A stretch of DNA of 64,000 nucleotides from Polynucleobacter sp. JS-Polo-80-F4 (GCF_018881965.1 NZ_JACVPI010000001.1:1804018-1868017), one strand, 5' to 3'. Positions 1 to 9,849 are shown, counted from the stretch's first letter. Translations and numbers: made by a program. Notes: generated from the letters alone by a model not told the origin.

Positions 1-2030
1 ATAGCAACTTGCTTACCGCCCATTACTGCAACAAAACTTGCGCGCAATGCCACCTCTGTTTTTCCAAAACCAACATCACCACAAACCAGGCGATCCATCG
101 GCGTGCCGCTAGTCATATCGCCAATGACAGCTGCAATCGCGTTGGCTTGATCTGGGGTTTCTTCGAAGCCAAAGCTTTCGGCAAAAGCAGCATAGTCATG
201 AGCTGAAAATTCAAAAGCATGGCCCTTACGAATAGCTCTAGCCGCATACAGGCTCAATAGTTCTGCAGCCGTATCGCGAATTTGCTGGGCTGCTTTACGT
301 TTCGCTTTATCCCACTGACCTGAGCCGAGTTGATGCAATGGCGCTGAATCAGGGTCAGAGCCTGCATAGCGGGTGACCATCTGTAGCTGTTGAACAGGAA
401 CATATAAGGTTGCTTCACCCGCATATTGCAGATGAAGAAACTCTTCAAAAATAGGAGCCTCTTTTGGAGGGGCTAGATTTAGTAGCACCAAGCCTTGGTA
501 TCGTCCAATACCATGTTCTGCATGTACTACAGGGTCACCGATCTTAAGTTCAGAAAGATCCTTAAACAACATGTCAGGATCAGCACTTTCATTGGCTTTA
601 CCTTTGCGCCTCTGCCTTGCTGTTGTGGTGAACAGCTCAGCTTCCGTGATGACGAGCAGATTTTCTGCTGTCCATGAAAATCCATTGAAGAGCGGGGCGG
701 TTACTAAGCCAAATAAAGAATCGCTCTTTATAAACTCCGCAATACTTTCAAAGCCTTCTGGTTTGAGGGGGTAGAGTGGTTTGCCATCCTGCCCAGCAAC
801 CGAATTACTCTCATCAAAGAGTTGACGAATCGATTCTTTACGTCCGGCGCTATCACTGCAAACTAATATGCGAATCTTTTCAGAAGCGACTACTTTGCGA
901 AGGAGGCTGATTGGGTCGGCATCTCGACGATGAACTGCAATATCGGGAACTGCATGAAACTGACTCTTCTCTGCGGCATCTTTTTCAAGGGTTAGTCGCG
1001 CATATGATTTAGAGGTAGTAAAAAATTCATCAACGTCTAGGAATAGTTCTTTTGGCGGAAGAATGGGTCGATCAAGATCGTGCTTGAGAAATTCATAACG
1101 AGAGAGCGTGTCTTTCCAGAAGCCTTTGATGGTTTCTTCTACATCGCCAATAGATACTAGCCAAACAGGGTCACCTGAGCGAGGAAAGTAATCAAAGAGA
1201 TTGGATTGCTCTTCAAAAAAGAGGGGTAGGTAGGATTCAATACCTGCACTAGGTATTCCTAAATTAGCGTCTTTATAAATTGAGCATCGAGTGGGATCTC
1301 CCTCAAAGACCTCTCGCCATCGACCCCTAAAGGCAGTGCGCGATGCATCATCAAAAGGAAACTCATGTCCCGGGAGTAGACGCACTTCCTTTACAGGGTA
1401 GAGGCTGCGCTGGGTATCAGGATCAAATGCCCGAATTTGTTCAATTTCATCGCCAAACAAATCAAGGCGGTAAGGCAGGCTGGATCCCATAGGAAATAAA
1501 TCAAACAGGCCACCACGAATACTGTATTCACCTGGGCGCATCACGGCACTCACAGGGTCATAGCCTGCTTGTTGGAGCTGCAGCTTTAATGCAGCCTCGT
1601 TCAGCTTGTCACCTTGTCTAAAGAAAAAGGTATGCCCGGATAAAAAGTTTGGAGGCCCTAATCTTTGCAAGGCAGTAGTAACTGGCACTAAAACAATGTC
1701 GCAACTGCCATTGAGTAACTCATAAAGTGTCGCAAGTCGCTCCGAGACTAAATCCTGATGAGGTGAAAAATGGTCATAAGGGAGAATCTCCCAATCAGGG
1801 AGTAATCTTGTTTTGAGTTGCGGGGCAAAAGCGGGAATTTCTTCTAGTAATCGCTGGGCTTCCTGGGCTTGAGCGCAGAAAATGACCATGACCGAAAACT
1901 GATTGCGGTAGCGTAAGGCGGTTTGGGCGATTAAAGCGGCATCTGCTGAGCCGATTAGCCCTGAAAAGGTAAAGCGCTGCCCAGCCCGGGGTGCGGGTAT
2001 GGGGGGTACTAGATTTAATGCGTCAGACAT
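1..2030 (-). CDS. mfd: Transcription-repair coupling factor Mfd (5' part, runs off the window)
   Basis: Mfd is a DNA translocase that removes RNA polymerase stalled at lesions and recruits UvrA. The ATG is at 2030 and the frame stays open to base 1, giving about 676 residues of a protein usually near 1150. Visible in order: a UvrB-like N-terminal region, an RNAP-interacting (CarD-like) domain around residues 497-560 beginning GDPVVHAEHGIG, and the start of the translocase with a Walker A motif GDVGFGKTE at residues 651-659. The C-terminal half lies outside the window. It is divergent from ispD with only about 23 bp between starts, so the two probably share a promoter region. The identification is firm from these domains. 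Confidence 0.96.
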   Translation of the reverse strand, partial: MSDALNLVPPIPAPRAGQRFTFSGLIGSADAALIAQTALRYRNQFSVMVIFCAQAQEAQRLLEEIPAFAPQLKTRLLPDWEILPYDHFSPHQDLVSERLATLYELLNGSCDIVLVPVTTALQRLGPPNFLSGHTFFFRQGDKLNEAALKLQLQQAGYDPVSAVMRPGEYSIRGGLFDLFPMGSSLPYRLDLFGDEIEQIRAFDPDTQRSLYPVKEVRLLPGHEFPFDDASRTAFRGRWREVFEGDPTRCSIYKDANLGIPSAGIESYLPLFFEEQSNLFDYFPRSGDPVWLVSIGDVEETIKGFWKDTLSRYEFLKHDLDRPILPPKELFLDVDEFFTTSKSYARLTLEKDAAEKSQFHAVPDIAVHRRDADPISLLRKVVASEKIRILVCSDSAGRKESIRQLFDESNSVAGQDGKPLYPLKPEGFESIAEFIKSDSLFGLVTAPLFNGFSWTAENLLVITEAELFTTTARQRRKGKANESADPDMLFKDLSELKIGDPVVHAEHGIGRYQGLVLLNLAPPKEAPIFEEFLHLQYAGEATLYVPVQQLQMVTRYAGSDPDSAPLHQLGSGQWDKAKRKAAQQIRDTAAELLSLYAARAIRKGHAFEFSAHDYAAFAESFGFEETPDQANAIAAVIGDMTSGTPMDRLVCGDVGFGKTEVALRASFVAVMGGKQVA

Positions 2031-2053
2031 CTTCGCTCATTATAGAATCAGGC

Positions 2054-2803
2054 ATGGGTTCTGGAAAACATTCGAATAGAAAATGTCACACGCTTTTGCC
2101 AACGGCTGGCACAGGTTCACGCCTTGGCGGGGACTTGCCTAAGCAGTTTCAGCAACTAGCTGGAATGCCCATGGTTTCTTATGCGCTTGAAGCCTTTAAG
2201 GCGTCTGCCCAGATTCAATCTATTTGGATAGGCGTGAGCCCTAGTTTTATTGAAAACCCAATTTTACGAAGCATCGCTAATATCGGTGCAGATATCCATG
2301 TTGTACCAACTGGCGGCCCAACCCGACAGGAGACGGTCCGAAATACCTTAGCTGCAATGATGCAGTCCGGCATTCCTGAGGATGATTGGATATTGGTTCA
2401 TGATGCAGCTCGGCCAGGAATCACGCCCACATTAATTAATAAGTTAATCGATGCAGTAAAAGAATCTCATGTTGGTGGGATATTGGCTGTGCCTTTAGCT
2501 GACACCCTAAAGCAGGCGGATCTAGACTCAGTTGTTGCCGGAAATATTCCGCACTCAGAGAGAACCATTCCACGCGAACATCTCTGGCAAGCACAAACAC
2601 CGCAAATGTTTGGATTAAAGCAATTGCATGATGCGCTTGAAAATGCAATTCGTCTTGAGGCGGATGTGACGGATGAGGCTAGTGCCATAGAGTTGACCGG
2701 TGCTAAGCCTTTATTGATTGAAGGGGCTGCGCGCAATTTCAAGGTGACCCATCCTGCAGATTGGGAATTAATGCAGTTGCTTTTAACTTCAAGCGTTAAT
2801 TAA
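2054..2803 (+). CDS. ispD: 2-C-methyl-D-erythritol 4-phosphate cytidylyltransferase IspD
   Basis: Third step of the MEP isoprenoid pathway: it joins CTP and MEP to give CDP-ME. The nucleotide-binding signature with conserved Gly-Ser-Arg (R23) and PKQ (K30) starts near residue 16. [10 protein letters not shown] and VTDEASAIE further on are also typical. I use ATG 2054 (249 residues). The frame is open upstream to 1991, but that would overlap the mfd start on the other strand and add residues the family does not have. It lies 13 bp before ispF and almost certainly forms an operon with it. No strong ribosome binding site decides the start, so that remains uncertain. Confidence 0.95.
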   Translation: MGSGKHSNRKCHTLLPTAGTGSRLGGDLPKQFQQLAGMPMVSYALEAFKASAQIQSIWIGVSPSFIENPILRSIANIGADIHVVPTGGPTRQETVRNTLAAMMQSGIPEDDWILVHDAARPGITPTLINKLIDAVKESHVGGILAVPLADTLKQADLDSVVAGNIPHSERTIPREHLWQAQTPQMFGLKQLHDALENAIRLEADVTDEASAIELTGAKPLLIEGAARNFKVTHPADWELMQLLLTSSVN

Positions 2804-2816
2804 TCAGAGATCCAAA

Positions 2817-3320
2817 ATGACTCAAAGCAATCCTCATATTCCACAGTTTCGTATTGGCCAGGGCTACGATGTTCACGCTTTAGTCGCCGATAGAAAACTT
2901 ATTTTGGGCGGTGTTCATGTGCCTTTTGATAAAGGCCTTTTAGGGCATTCAGATGCTGATGCTCTCCTGCATGCCTTAACCGATGCCTTGCTTGGCGCTG
3001 CTGGATTGAATGATATTGGGCAGTTATTTCCGGATACAGACCCCCAATTTAAGGGTATGGATAGTCGAATTTTGCTCAGAGCTGCCCTACAGAAGGTCCA
3101 GGCGGCAGGTTTTCAGATCGGCAATGTGGATGCCACCATTATTTGTCAGAAGCCTAAATTGGCGGATTTTTTGCCGGAAATGGTCCGCAATATTGCCGCT
3201 GATTTGGCTGTAACCCCCAGCCACGTCAATCTCAAGGCTAAGACCAATGAATCCTTGGGTCATTTAGGTAGAGGCGAGGGCATTGCCGTCCATGCGGTAG
3301 CTTTGCTCTACAAGGCCTAA
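2817..3320 (+). CDS. ispF: 2-C-methyl-D-erythritol 2,4-cyclodiphosphate synthase IspF
   Basis: Cyclises CDP-ME 2-phosphate to MEcPP, releasing CMP, in the MEP isoprenoid pathway. The 167 residues are the usual length. The metal-binding GYDVHAL motif (D18, H20) and the [11 protein letters not shown] segment with the third ligand His are present. The C-terminal [15 protein letters not shown] stretch is typical of the trimer active site. It follows ispD by 13 bp; neighbouring ispD and ispF genes are common in proteobacteria. Nothing is unusual. Confidence 0.97.
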   Translation: MTQSNPHIPQFRIGQGYDVHALVADRKLILGGVHVPFDKGLLGHSDADALLHALTDALLGAAGLNDIGQLFPDTDPQFKGMDSRILLRAALQKVQAAGFQIGNVDATIICQKPKLADFLPEMVRNIAADLAVTPSHVNLKAKTNESLGHLGRGEGIAVHAVALLYKA

Positions 3321-3398
3321 AAGATTCTCTAAAACCCTAGGCATTGTAGAATTACGGTCTTTAGAGTGAAGTCTAGGCTTGGCAGTTTGCGGAAATTC

Positions 3399-3485
3399 GC
3401 GAGGATGGCGAAATTGGTAGACGCACCAGGTTTAGGTCCTGACGCCAGAAATGGTGTGGGGGTTCGAGTCCCCCTCCTCGCACCA
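3399..3485 (+). tRNA. tRNA-Leu (anticodon UAG)
   Basis: An 87-nt class II tRNA with a long variable arm. The acceptor GCGAGGA pairs with TCCTCGC, the anticodon loop TTTAGGT reads UAG, and the T-loop is GTTCGAGTC. The CCA end is encoded. It sits between ispF and tig. Confidence 0.97.
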
Positions 3486-3542
3486 CAAGATTGCTACTTG
3501 GCTTGGACTTCACATTTCCAGATCTTCAATTAAGAGACGAGA

Positions 3543-4880
3543 ATGGCTGTGCAGATAGAAAATTTAGGTTCACTAGACCGCAAAATGACTTTGGAATTCG
3601 CTCGTGCCGATTTGGCAAAAGCGCGTGAAGCCCGTTTGGCTAAAGTTGGTAAGACCATGAAAATGGCTGGCTTCCGCCCAGGCAAGGTACCAAAGAACCT
3701 CGTTGAAAAACAACATGGCATGCAAGTGGACTTTGAACTCCAATTTGATAAGGCTGCCGAACTCTTTTATGAGCAAGCTCAAAAAGAAGGTGTTGCATTG
3801 GCTGGACAACCGCGTCTTGAGCCAAAGAGTGAAATTGATGCAGACAAAATCGTATTTGATGCTTTCTTTGAAGTATTGCCAGAAGTAAAGATTGGCGACT
3901 TTAGCAAAGCTGAAGTAACTAAGTACGCAACTGATATCGGCGAAGCAGAAATTGATCGCGCCTTAGATGTGTTGCGTAAGCAGCAGGTTCATTACCACCC
4001 ACGTGGTGAGGCTGGCGCCCATGGCGATGGCGGCTCTAATACTGCAGCGCAAAACGGCGATCAAGTGGTTATTGATTTTGTTGGCAAGATTGATGGCGTT
4101 GAATTTGCTGGTGGCAAGGCAGAAAACTTTGAATATGTATTGGGTGAAGGTCGTATGCTTCCTGAGTTCGAGGCGGCCACTTTAGGTCTCAAAGCAGGTG
4201 AGAGCAAATCATTCCCATTAAGCTTCCCAGCGGATTACCACGGTAAAGATGTTGCAGGCAAAACAGCTGAGTTCACTATCACAGTGAAGTCTGTAAATTG
4301 GGCGCATTTGCCAGTAGTAGATGATGCATTTGCTTTATCTTTGGGTGTAGCTGAAGGTGGCGTTGCCAAAATGCGCGCTGAAGTGAAAGAGAATTTAGAT
4401 CGCGAAGTGAAGCGTCGCATCACATCATTGATGAAAAATGAAGTGATGGATAAGCTCAATGATTTATGTGAACTGGATGTTCCTAAATCACTGGTTGCTT
4501 CAGAGCAAGAGCGTTTGGTTGAAACTGCTCGTCAAGATTTGATGCAGCGCGGTGTTCCAAACGCTAAAGATGCGCCAATTCCTGCTGAAATTTTTGTAGA
4601 ACAAGCTACTAAGCGCGTACGCCTTGGTCTAATCTTGAGCGAGTTAGTAAAGAAGCAGAATTTGGCTGCTACTGCCGATCAAATCAAAGCTGAAATCGAT
4701 GAGCAGGCTGCTACTTACGAAGATCCAAAAGAAGTAGTGCGCTGGTTCTACAGCAACCCAAGCCGCTTGAAAGACATCGAAAATGTTGTACTTGAAGACA
4801 ATGTGATTAAGTATTTCACGTCACAGGCTAAGGTGAGCGATAAGGCGGTTACCTTCGAAGAGCTCAGCAAGCTAAACTAA
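3543..4880 (+). CDS. tig: Trigger factor (ribosome-associated chaperone)
   Basis: Binds at the ribosome exit tunnel and shields nascent chains; it also has FKBP-type prolyl isomerase activity. The ribosome-binding signature GFRPGKVP is at residues 43-50. The FKBP domain follows (VVIDFVGKIDGVEF onward) and then the long helical C-terminal domain. Its 445 residues are slightly above the E. coli length. A Gly/Ala-rich loop (about residues 144-165) just before the FKBP domain accounts for part of this. AAGAGACGAG precedes the ATG as ribosome binding site. It is the first gene of the tig-clpP-clpX block. Confidence 0.97.
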   Translation: MAVQIENLGSLDRKMTLEFARADLAKAREARLAKVGKTMKMAGFRPGKVPKNLVEKQHGMQVDFELQFDKAAELFYEQAQKEGVALAGQPRLEPKSEIDADKIVFDAFFEVLPEVKIGDFSKAEVTKYATDIGEAEIDRALDVLRKQQVHYHPRGEAGAHGDGGSNTAAQNGDQVVIDFVGKIDGVEFAGGKAENFEYVLGEGRMLPEFEAATLGLKAGESKSFPLSFPADYHGKDVAGKTAEFTITVKSVNWAHLPVVDDAFALSLGVAEGGVAKMRAEVKENLDREVKRRITSLMKNEVMDKLNDLCELDVPKSLVASEQERLVETARQDLMQRGVPNAKDAPIPAEIFVEQATKRVRLGLILSELVKKQNLAATADQIKAEIDEQAATYEDPKEVVRWFYSNPSRLKDIENVVLEDNVIKYFTSQAKVSDKAVTFEELSKLN

Positions 4881-4922
4881 GTTAATAACTAAGTCATCCA
4901 TTTACCCATAAAAGGTTTCAAA

Positions 4923-5552
4923 ATGATCCACAACCATTCTCAGTCTGAAAATTTAGAACCAAAAGGCTTGGGCTTAGTACCAATGGTGATTGAAACCTCT
5001 GGTAGAGGTGAGCGCGCTTACGATATCTACTCAAGATTGTTGCGTGAGCGCGTTGTGTTCTTGGTTGGCGAAGTAAATGATCAAACTGCTAACTTGGTTA
5101 TTGCACAATTGCTATTTCTTGAGAGCGAGAATCCAGATAAAGAAATTTCTCTGTATATCAACTCACCAGGCGGTTCTGTTTCAGCTGGCCTAGCTATTTA
5201 CGACACCATGCAATTTATCAAACCACATGTCAGCACATTGTGTATGGGTATGGCGGCAAGCATGGGTGCATTTTTATTATGTGCAGGCGAGAAAGGTAAG
5301 CGTTATGCCTTGCCAAACTCACGGGTGATGATTCATCAACCATTGGGTGGTGCTCGCGGTCAAGCATCTGATATTGAGATACAAGCTCGCGAGATTCTGT
5401 ACTTGCGTGAACGCCTCAACAAAATTTTGGCTGATCGTACTGGTCAATCAATTGAAACCATTGCTAAAGATACCGATCGCGACAATTTCATGTCTGCAGA
5501 TCAGGCGCGCGATTATGGCTTAATCGACAAGGTTATTGAGAAGCGTCCTTAA
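4923..5552 (+). CDS. clpP: ATP-dependent Clp protease proteolytic subunit
   Basis: Serine peptidase that forms a double heptamer and degrades substrates fed by ClpX or ClpA. The catalytic triad is visible: S113 in GMAASMGA, H138 in MIHQPLGG and D187 in DTDRDNF. Its 209 residues match the family, including a short N-terminal propeptide. It lies 42 bp after tig and 28 bp before clpX, the usual order in this group. Confidence 0.98.
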   Translation: MIHNHSQSENLEPKGLGLVPMVIETSGRGERAYDIYSRLLRERVVFLVGEVNDQTANLVIAQLLFLESENPDKEISLYINSPGGSVSAGLAIYDTMQFIKPHVSTLCMGMAASMGAFLLCAGEKGKRYALPNSRVMIHQPLGGARGQASDIEIQAREILYLRERLNKILADRTGQSIETIAKDTDRDNFMSADQARDYGLIDKVIEKRP

Positions 5553-5580
5553 ATCGTCATAGACATATATTGAGCATATT

Positions 5581-6942
5581 TTGAGCGATACCAATACTTC
5601 TAATTCAACAGATAAAGTTCTGCATTGCTCCTTTTGTGGCAAGAGCCAGCATGAAGTTAAAAAACTCATTGCTGGACCATCTGTATTTATTTGTGATGAG
5701 TGTATTGATCTCTGTACTGACATTATTCAAGAAGAAATTGCTAAGCTTCCTAAGGAAGAGGGCGATGACTCCTTGCCAACACCCCATCAAATTCGTGAGA
5801 ACCTTGACCAATATGTGATTGGTCAGGATCACGCTAAGAAAACTCTAGCAGTTGCTGTTTATAACCATTACAAGCGCTTGCAGTATCTGCCTAAGCCTAA
5901 AAAAGAGAAGTTAGATAAAGAGGGCAAGCCAGTTGAGGCGGCGGATAAGAAAGAATCTAAGCTTCCGGCCAAGGCTATGGTTGATGGCGTAGAGCTTGCA
6001 AAGAGCAATATTCTATTAATCGGACCTACGGGTTCGGGTAAAACTTTGCTGGCTCAAACATTGGCTCGTATGTTGGATGTGCCATTTGTAATGGCTGACG
6101 CAACTACTCTCACTGAAGCTGGTTACGTCGGTGAGGATGTTGAAAATATTATTCAAAAGTTATTGCAAGCATGCGACTACAACGTAGAAAAAGCGCAACG
6201 CGGTATCGTTTATATTGATGAAATCGATAAGATTTCACGTAAGTCTGATAACCCATCCATTACTCGTGATGTATCGGGTGAGGGCGTTCAGCAAGCATTG
6301 CTAAAGCTGGTTGAAGGTACGATGGCTTCTGTGCCTCCACAAGGCGGTCGCAAGCATCCCAATCAAGATTTCTTGCAAGTGGATACAACTAATATTTTAT
6401 TTATCTGTGGTGGAGCATTTGATGGCCTAGAAAAAGTCATTCAACAGCGCACTGCTAAAACAGGCATTGGTTTTAATGCAACCGTTCCTGGTAAAGATGA
6501 TCGCGGTGTAAGTGACCTATTAATTGAAGTAGAGCCAGAGGACTTAATCAAGTTTGGTTTGATTCCGGAGTTGATAGGCCGCTTGCCAGTTGTGGCTACT
6601 TTGGCCCAACTGGATGAAGAGGCTTTAATACAGATTCTGACAGAGCCAAAAAATGCTCTAGTTAAACAGTATCAAGCACTGCTAAAGATGGAGGGCTCTG
6701 AGCTCGAAGTCCGCCGTGAAGCACTTTCAGCCATAGCTAAAAAAGCGATTGCCCGTAAAACCGGTGCTCGCGGACTCAGATCTATTCTTGAAGGTTCGCT
6801 GATGGACGTGATGTATGACTTGCCATCGCTTCAGAATGTCCAAAAAGTCGTTATCGACGAGACCAGCATTGCTGAGGGTGGAAAACCACTTTTGGTCTAC
6901 AAGCAAGACGCCGAACAGGCTGATTTGAGCAAAAAAGCCTAA
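5581..6942 (+). CDS. clpX: ATP-dependent Clp protease ATP-binding subunit ClpX
   Basis: AAA+ unfoldase that feeds tagged substrates to ClpP. The N-terminal zinc-binding domain has C16, C19, C38 and C41. Walker A GPTGSGKT is at residues 148-155, with the usual Walker B and sensor regions following. The start must be TTG at 5581, because there is no in-frame ATG before the zinc domain. At 453 residues it exceeds E. coli ClpX (424). A Lys/Glu-rich insertion of about 30 residues lies between HYKRL (about 100) and the strand before Walker A (about 138), where other ClpX proteins have a short loop. A strong terminator follows the stop codon. Confidence 0.97.
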   Translation: MSDTNTSNSTDKVLHCSFCGKSQHEVKKLIAGPSVFICDECIDLCTDIIQEEIAKLPKEEGDDSLPTPHQIRENLDQYVIGQDHAKKTLAVAVYNHYKRLQYLPKPKKEKLDKEGKPVEAADKKESKLPAKAMVDGVELAKSNILLIGPTGSGKTLLAQTLARMLDVPFVMADATTLTEAGYVGEDVENIIQKLLQACDYNVEKAQRGIVYIDEIDKISRKSDNPSITRDVSGEGVQQALLKLVEGTMASVPPQGGRKHPNQDFLQVDTTNILFICGGAFDGLEKVIQQRTAKTGIGFNATVPGKDDRGVSDLLIEVEPEDLIKFGLIPELIGRLPVVATLAQLDEEALIQILTEPKNALVKQYQALLKMEGSELEVRREALSAIAKKAIARKTGARGLRSILEGSLMDVMYDLPSLQNVQKVVIDETSIAEGGKPLLVYKQDAEQADLSKKA

Positions 6943-6965
6943 ATTCCTAAGGTTTTTGCTGTTTT

Positions 6966-6988
6966 AGGGGCTTTTTTGCCCCTTTTTT
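6966..6988 (+). terminator. Rho-independent terminator after clpX
   Basis: A stem AGGGGC / GCCCCT with a T6 loop is followed directly by a run of T. It lies 23 bp after the clpX stop and separates the tig-clpP-clpX block from lon. Confidence 0.9.
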
Positions 6989-7000
6989 GTCTTTATACCC

Positions 7001-7028
7001 CTTGTTTTTCTCTAATGCCTACCCATAT
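7001..7028 (+). promoter_or_regulatory. Candidate heat-shock (sigma-32) promoter of lon
   Basis: CTTGTTT (7001-7007) and ACCCATAT (7021-7028) are separated by 13 bp. The known sigma-32 pattern is CTTGAAA, 11-16 bp, CCCCATNT. The -35 element matches at CTTG and the -10 at seven positions. It lies about 100 bp before the lon ATG and directly after the clpX terminator. Heat-shock control of lon is established in proteobacteria; that this site works is an inference. Confidence 0.6.
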
Positions 7029-7131
7029 AGGTAGTATGCTACTCATGAATAATGTCTGTATTTAGTGGCTAAAGATTTGATTGCCACTAAAAAGGATTTT
7101 TGAGGTTTGATTACTTTGGAGGATTTGCCCC

Positions 7132-9564
7132 ATGCCTGGCCACTTATTACTACCCTCTGAACCCATTCAACTACCTTTGCTCCCATTGCGGGACGTAGTT
7201 GTATTTCCTCATATGGTGATCCCGTTGTTCGTGGGTCGCCCAAAATCGATTAAAGCCCTAGAGGCTGCTATGGAAACTGGCAAGAACGTCCTTTTGGTGG
7301 CCCAAAAAACAGCCGCTAAGGATGAGCCTGTCATAGAGGACCTCTATGAGGTCGGATGTATCGCCAATATCTTGCAGATGCTCAAATTGCCAGATGGTAC
7401 TGTCAAAGTGCTTGTTGAAGGTGTGCAGCGCGCAGAAGTCAGTCAAATTGAAGATAGTCTTGGTTACTTCAATTGTGAAGCAACACCGACAGCTATCAAT
7501 GCAATTGATGCACATGAAACTGAAGCCTTACGTCGCGCGATCATGGCCCAGTTTGATCAATACGTAAAGCTCAATAAAAAAGTTCCGCAGGAAATCTTGT
7601 CTTCCCTGGGTGGTATTGATGACCCAAGCCGCTTAGCCGATACTATTTGCGCACACTTGCCTGTGAAGCTTGAACAGAAACAACGTTTACTCGAAATGAT
7701 GGACGTGGTTCAGCGCTTGGAGAGTTTGCTTGCCGACCTCGAAAGTGAGATCGATATTCTGCAAGTGGAGAAGCGTATTCGTGGACGTGTTAAGCGTCAA
7801 ATGGAAAAGAGTCAACGTGAGTACTATCTGAACGAACAGGTAAAAGCAATTCAGAAAGAATTGGGTGAGGGCGAAGAGGGTGCGGATCTAGAAGAGCTAG
7901 AGAAGCGCATCAAAGCTGCACGCATGCCTAAAGAGGCTTTAAAGAAAGCCGAATCTGAGCTCAAGAAACTGAAATTGATGTCGCCTATGTCTGCAGAGGC
8001 TACGGTTATCCGAAACTTTATAGATACATTGGTGAATCTTCCTTGGAAGAAGAAAACCAAGATTAACAACGACCTTACCAACGCAGAAAAAGTATTGGAT
8101 GAGGATCACTATGGCTTAGACAAAGTCAAAGAACGCATCTTGGAGTACCTCGCTGTTCAACAACGTGTTGATCGTGTAAAAGCTCCAATCCTTTGTTTAG
8201 TTGGCCCTCCCGGTGTTGGTAAGACCTCTTTAGGTCAATCCATTGCCCGCGCTACGAACAGAAAGTTTGTGCGCATGGCCTTAGGTGGTGTGCGAGATGA
8301 GTCTGAGATTCGCGGTCACCGTCGTACCTATATCGGTTCTATGCCTGGAAAGATTTTGAGCAGCCTCACTAAAGTGGGTGTCCGCAATCCTTTATTCCTC
8401 TTGGACGAAGTAGACAAGATGGGTATGGATTTCCGTGGAGATCCAGCTAGTGCCTTGTTGGAAGTTTTAGATCCAGAACAAAACCATACTTTCCAAGATC
8501 ACTATGTTGAAGTGGACTTCGATCTTTCAGATGTGATGTTTGTGGCCACCTCGAATTCCTTGAATATTCCTGGCCCACTACTAGATCGTCTTGAGATTAT
8601 TCGCTTGGCTGGTTACACAGAAGATGAAAAGACCAGTATTGCTGTGAATTATTTGATTCCAAAACAAATCAAAAATAATGGTCTGAAAAAAGACGAGCTC
8701 AAGATTGAAGACAGTGCTGTGCGAAATATGATTCGTTATTACACGCGTGAGGCTGGTGTCCGTTCTTTAGAGCGTGAAATTAGCAAGATCTGCCGTAAGG
8801 TAGTCAAGCTTTTGCTCTTGAAGAAAGAGGCTGCCCCTGTAGTTGTAAATGCAGATAACTTGGAGAAATTCCTTTCAGTGCGCATGTACGATTTTGGTTT
8901 GGCTGGTAAGGAAAACCAAGTTGGCCAAGTAACTGGTTTAGCGTGGACAGAGGTAGGCGGAGATCTGCTTACTATTGAAGCGGCAGTGATGCCAGGTAAG
9001 GGTGTGATAACTCGCACAGGCTCTATTGGTGATGTGATGAAGGAGTCGGTAGAGGCTGCGCGCACTGTTGTTCGCTCAAGATCCAAGCGACTTGGAATTA
9101 CCGATGAAGCTTTTGAGAAGAAGGATATTCATATTCACTTCCCTGATGGTGCAACCCCTAAAGATGGCCCATCAGCTGGCATTGCAATCACAACAGCCCT
9201 GGTATCTGTTTTCACAGGCATACCAATTCGCTCAGATGTTGCTATGACTGGTGAAATTACTTTGCGTGGGGAAGTTCTTCCAATCGGGGGATTAAAAGAA
9301 AAGCTTTTAGCGGCCCATCGCGGCGGCATTAAGTTGGCCTTGATTCCGGAAGAGAACGTCAAGGATTTGATCGATATTCCAGATAACGTCAAAAATGCTA
9401 TTGAGATCATCCCGGTTCGCTGGATTGATAAAGTTCTTGAATTGGCATTAGAGCGCATGCCGGAAGCATTGCCTGATCCAACCCCTGAAGAGCTTGCTAA
9501 AAAGGCCGCAGAAGCCAGCAAGGCAAACGAAAAGGGCGCAGCAGCAGACGTTCTTAAGCACTGA
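7132..9564 (+). CDS. lon: ATP-dependent Lon protease
   Basis: Cytosolic AAA+ protease that degrades misfolded and regulatory proteins. In order: the N-terminal LON substrate domain (LPLLPLRDVVVFPHMV), the AAA+ module with Walker A GPPGVGKT at residues 358-365, and the protease domain with S681 in DGPSAG and K724 in GGLKEK as the Ser-Lys dyad. The spacing of 43 residues equals that of E. coli S679/K722. The 810 residues are slightly longer than E. coli Lon because of an Ala/Lys/Glu-rich C-terminal tail. GGAGG precedes the ATG, and a sigma-32-like promoter lies upstream. Confidence 0.98.
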   Translation: MPGHLLLPSEPIQLPLLPLRDVVVFPHMVIPLFVGRPKSIKALEAAMETGKNVLLVAQKTAAKDEPVIEDLYEVGCIANILQMLKLPDGTVKVLVEGVQRAEVSQIEDSLGYFNCEATPTAINAIDAHETEALRRAIMAQFDQYVKLNKKVPQEILSSLGGIDDPSRLADTICAHLPVKLEQKQRLLEMMDVVQRLESLLADLESEIDILQVEKRIRGRVKRQMEKSQREYYLNEQVKAIQKELGEGEEGADLEELEKRIKAARMPKEALKKAESELKKLKLMSPMSAEATVIRNFIDTLVNLPWKKKTKINNDLTNAEKVLDEDHYGLDKVKERILEYLAVQQRVDRVKAPILCLVGPPGVGKTSLGQSIARATNRKFVRMALGGVRDESEIRGHRRTYIGSMPGKILSSLTKVGVRNPLFLLDEVDKMGMDFRGDPASALLEVLDPEQNHTFQDHYVEVDFDLSDVMFVATSNSLNIPGPLLDRLEIIRLAGYTEDEKTSIAVNYLIPKQIKNNGLKKDELKIEDSAVRNMIRYYTREAGVRSLEREISKICRKVVKLLLLKKEAAPVVVNADNLEKFLSVRMYDFGLAGKENQVGQVTGLAWTEVGGDLLTIEAAVMPGKGVITRTGSIGDVMKESVEAARTVVRSRSKRLGITDEAFEKKDIHIHFPDGATPKDGPSAGIAITTALVSVFTGIPIRSDVAMTGEITLRGEVLPIGGLKEKLLAAHRGGIKLALIPEENVKDLIDIPDNVKNAIEIIPVRWIDKVLELALERMPEALPDPTPEELAKKAAEASKANEKGAAADVLKH

Positions 9565-9570
9565 AAATAG

Positions 9571-9628
9571 GGTGATTTTCCGCTAAATGAGCCTCGTCTA
9601 TTGAGCTCGGTTTAGCGGAAAATCCACC
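9571..9628. repeat. Long imperfect inverted repeat after lon
   Basis: The left arm GGTGATTTTCCGCTAAA (9571-9587) pairs with the right arm at 9611-9628, which is complementary except for one extra C. The loop is 23 nt. There is no T-run, so this is not a standard terminator. It could act as an mRNA 3' stabiliser or a weak terminator before tRNA-Val. Confidence 0.55.
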
Positions 9629-9670
9629 TGATATCCATGCTTAGGTTACAATCTCACCTGTAATAATTTG

Positions 9671-9746
9671 GGGCGCTTAGCTCAGTTGGTAGAGCGTCTG
9701 CCTTACACGCAGAATGTCGGGAGTTCGAGCCTCTCAGCGCCCACCA
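9671..9746 (+). tRNA. tRNA-Val (anticodon UAC)
   Basis: A 76-nt tRNA. The acceptor GGGCGCT pairs with AGCGCCC, the anticodon loop CTTACAC reads UAC, the T-loop is GTTCGAGCC, and CCA is encoded. Confidence 0.97.
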
Positions 9747-9804
9747 AACTATTACTCACCTTCCTAAGCCTACTCAGGCATTTCAATACCTTTTCGCTTC
9801 AGCC

Positions 9805-9838
9805 CTAGTAAACTCCTGGTATTGCCATTTTTTACTAG
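9805..9838. repeat. Perfect 8-bp inverted repeat before the PpiD-like gene
   Basis: CTAGTAAA (9805-9812) and TTTACTAG (9831-9838) are perfect complements around an 18-nt loop, ending 11 bp before the ATG at 9850. It may be a leader hairpin or an operator. No factor is known to me. Confidence 0.4.
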
Positions 9839-9849
9839 CGACCTTTTAC

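Noticed and set aside
9135..9521. A 128-codon - strand frame inside lon
   Set aside because: It lies wholly within a conserved protease domain and its protein is low-quality, Ser/Pro/Ile-rich; a shadow of lon codon use.
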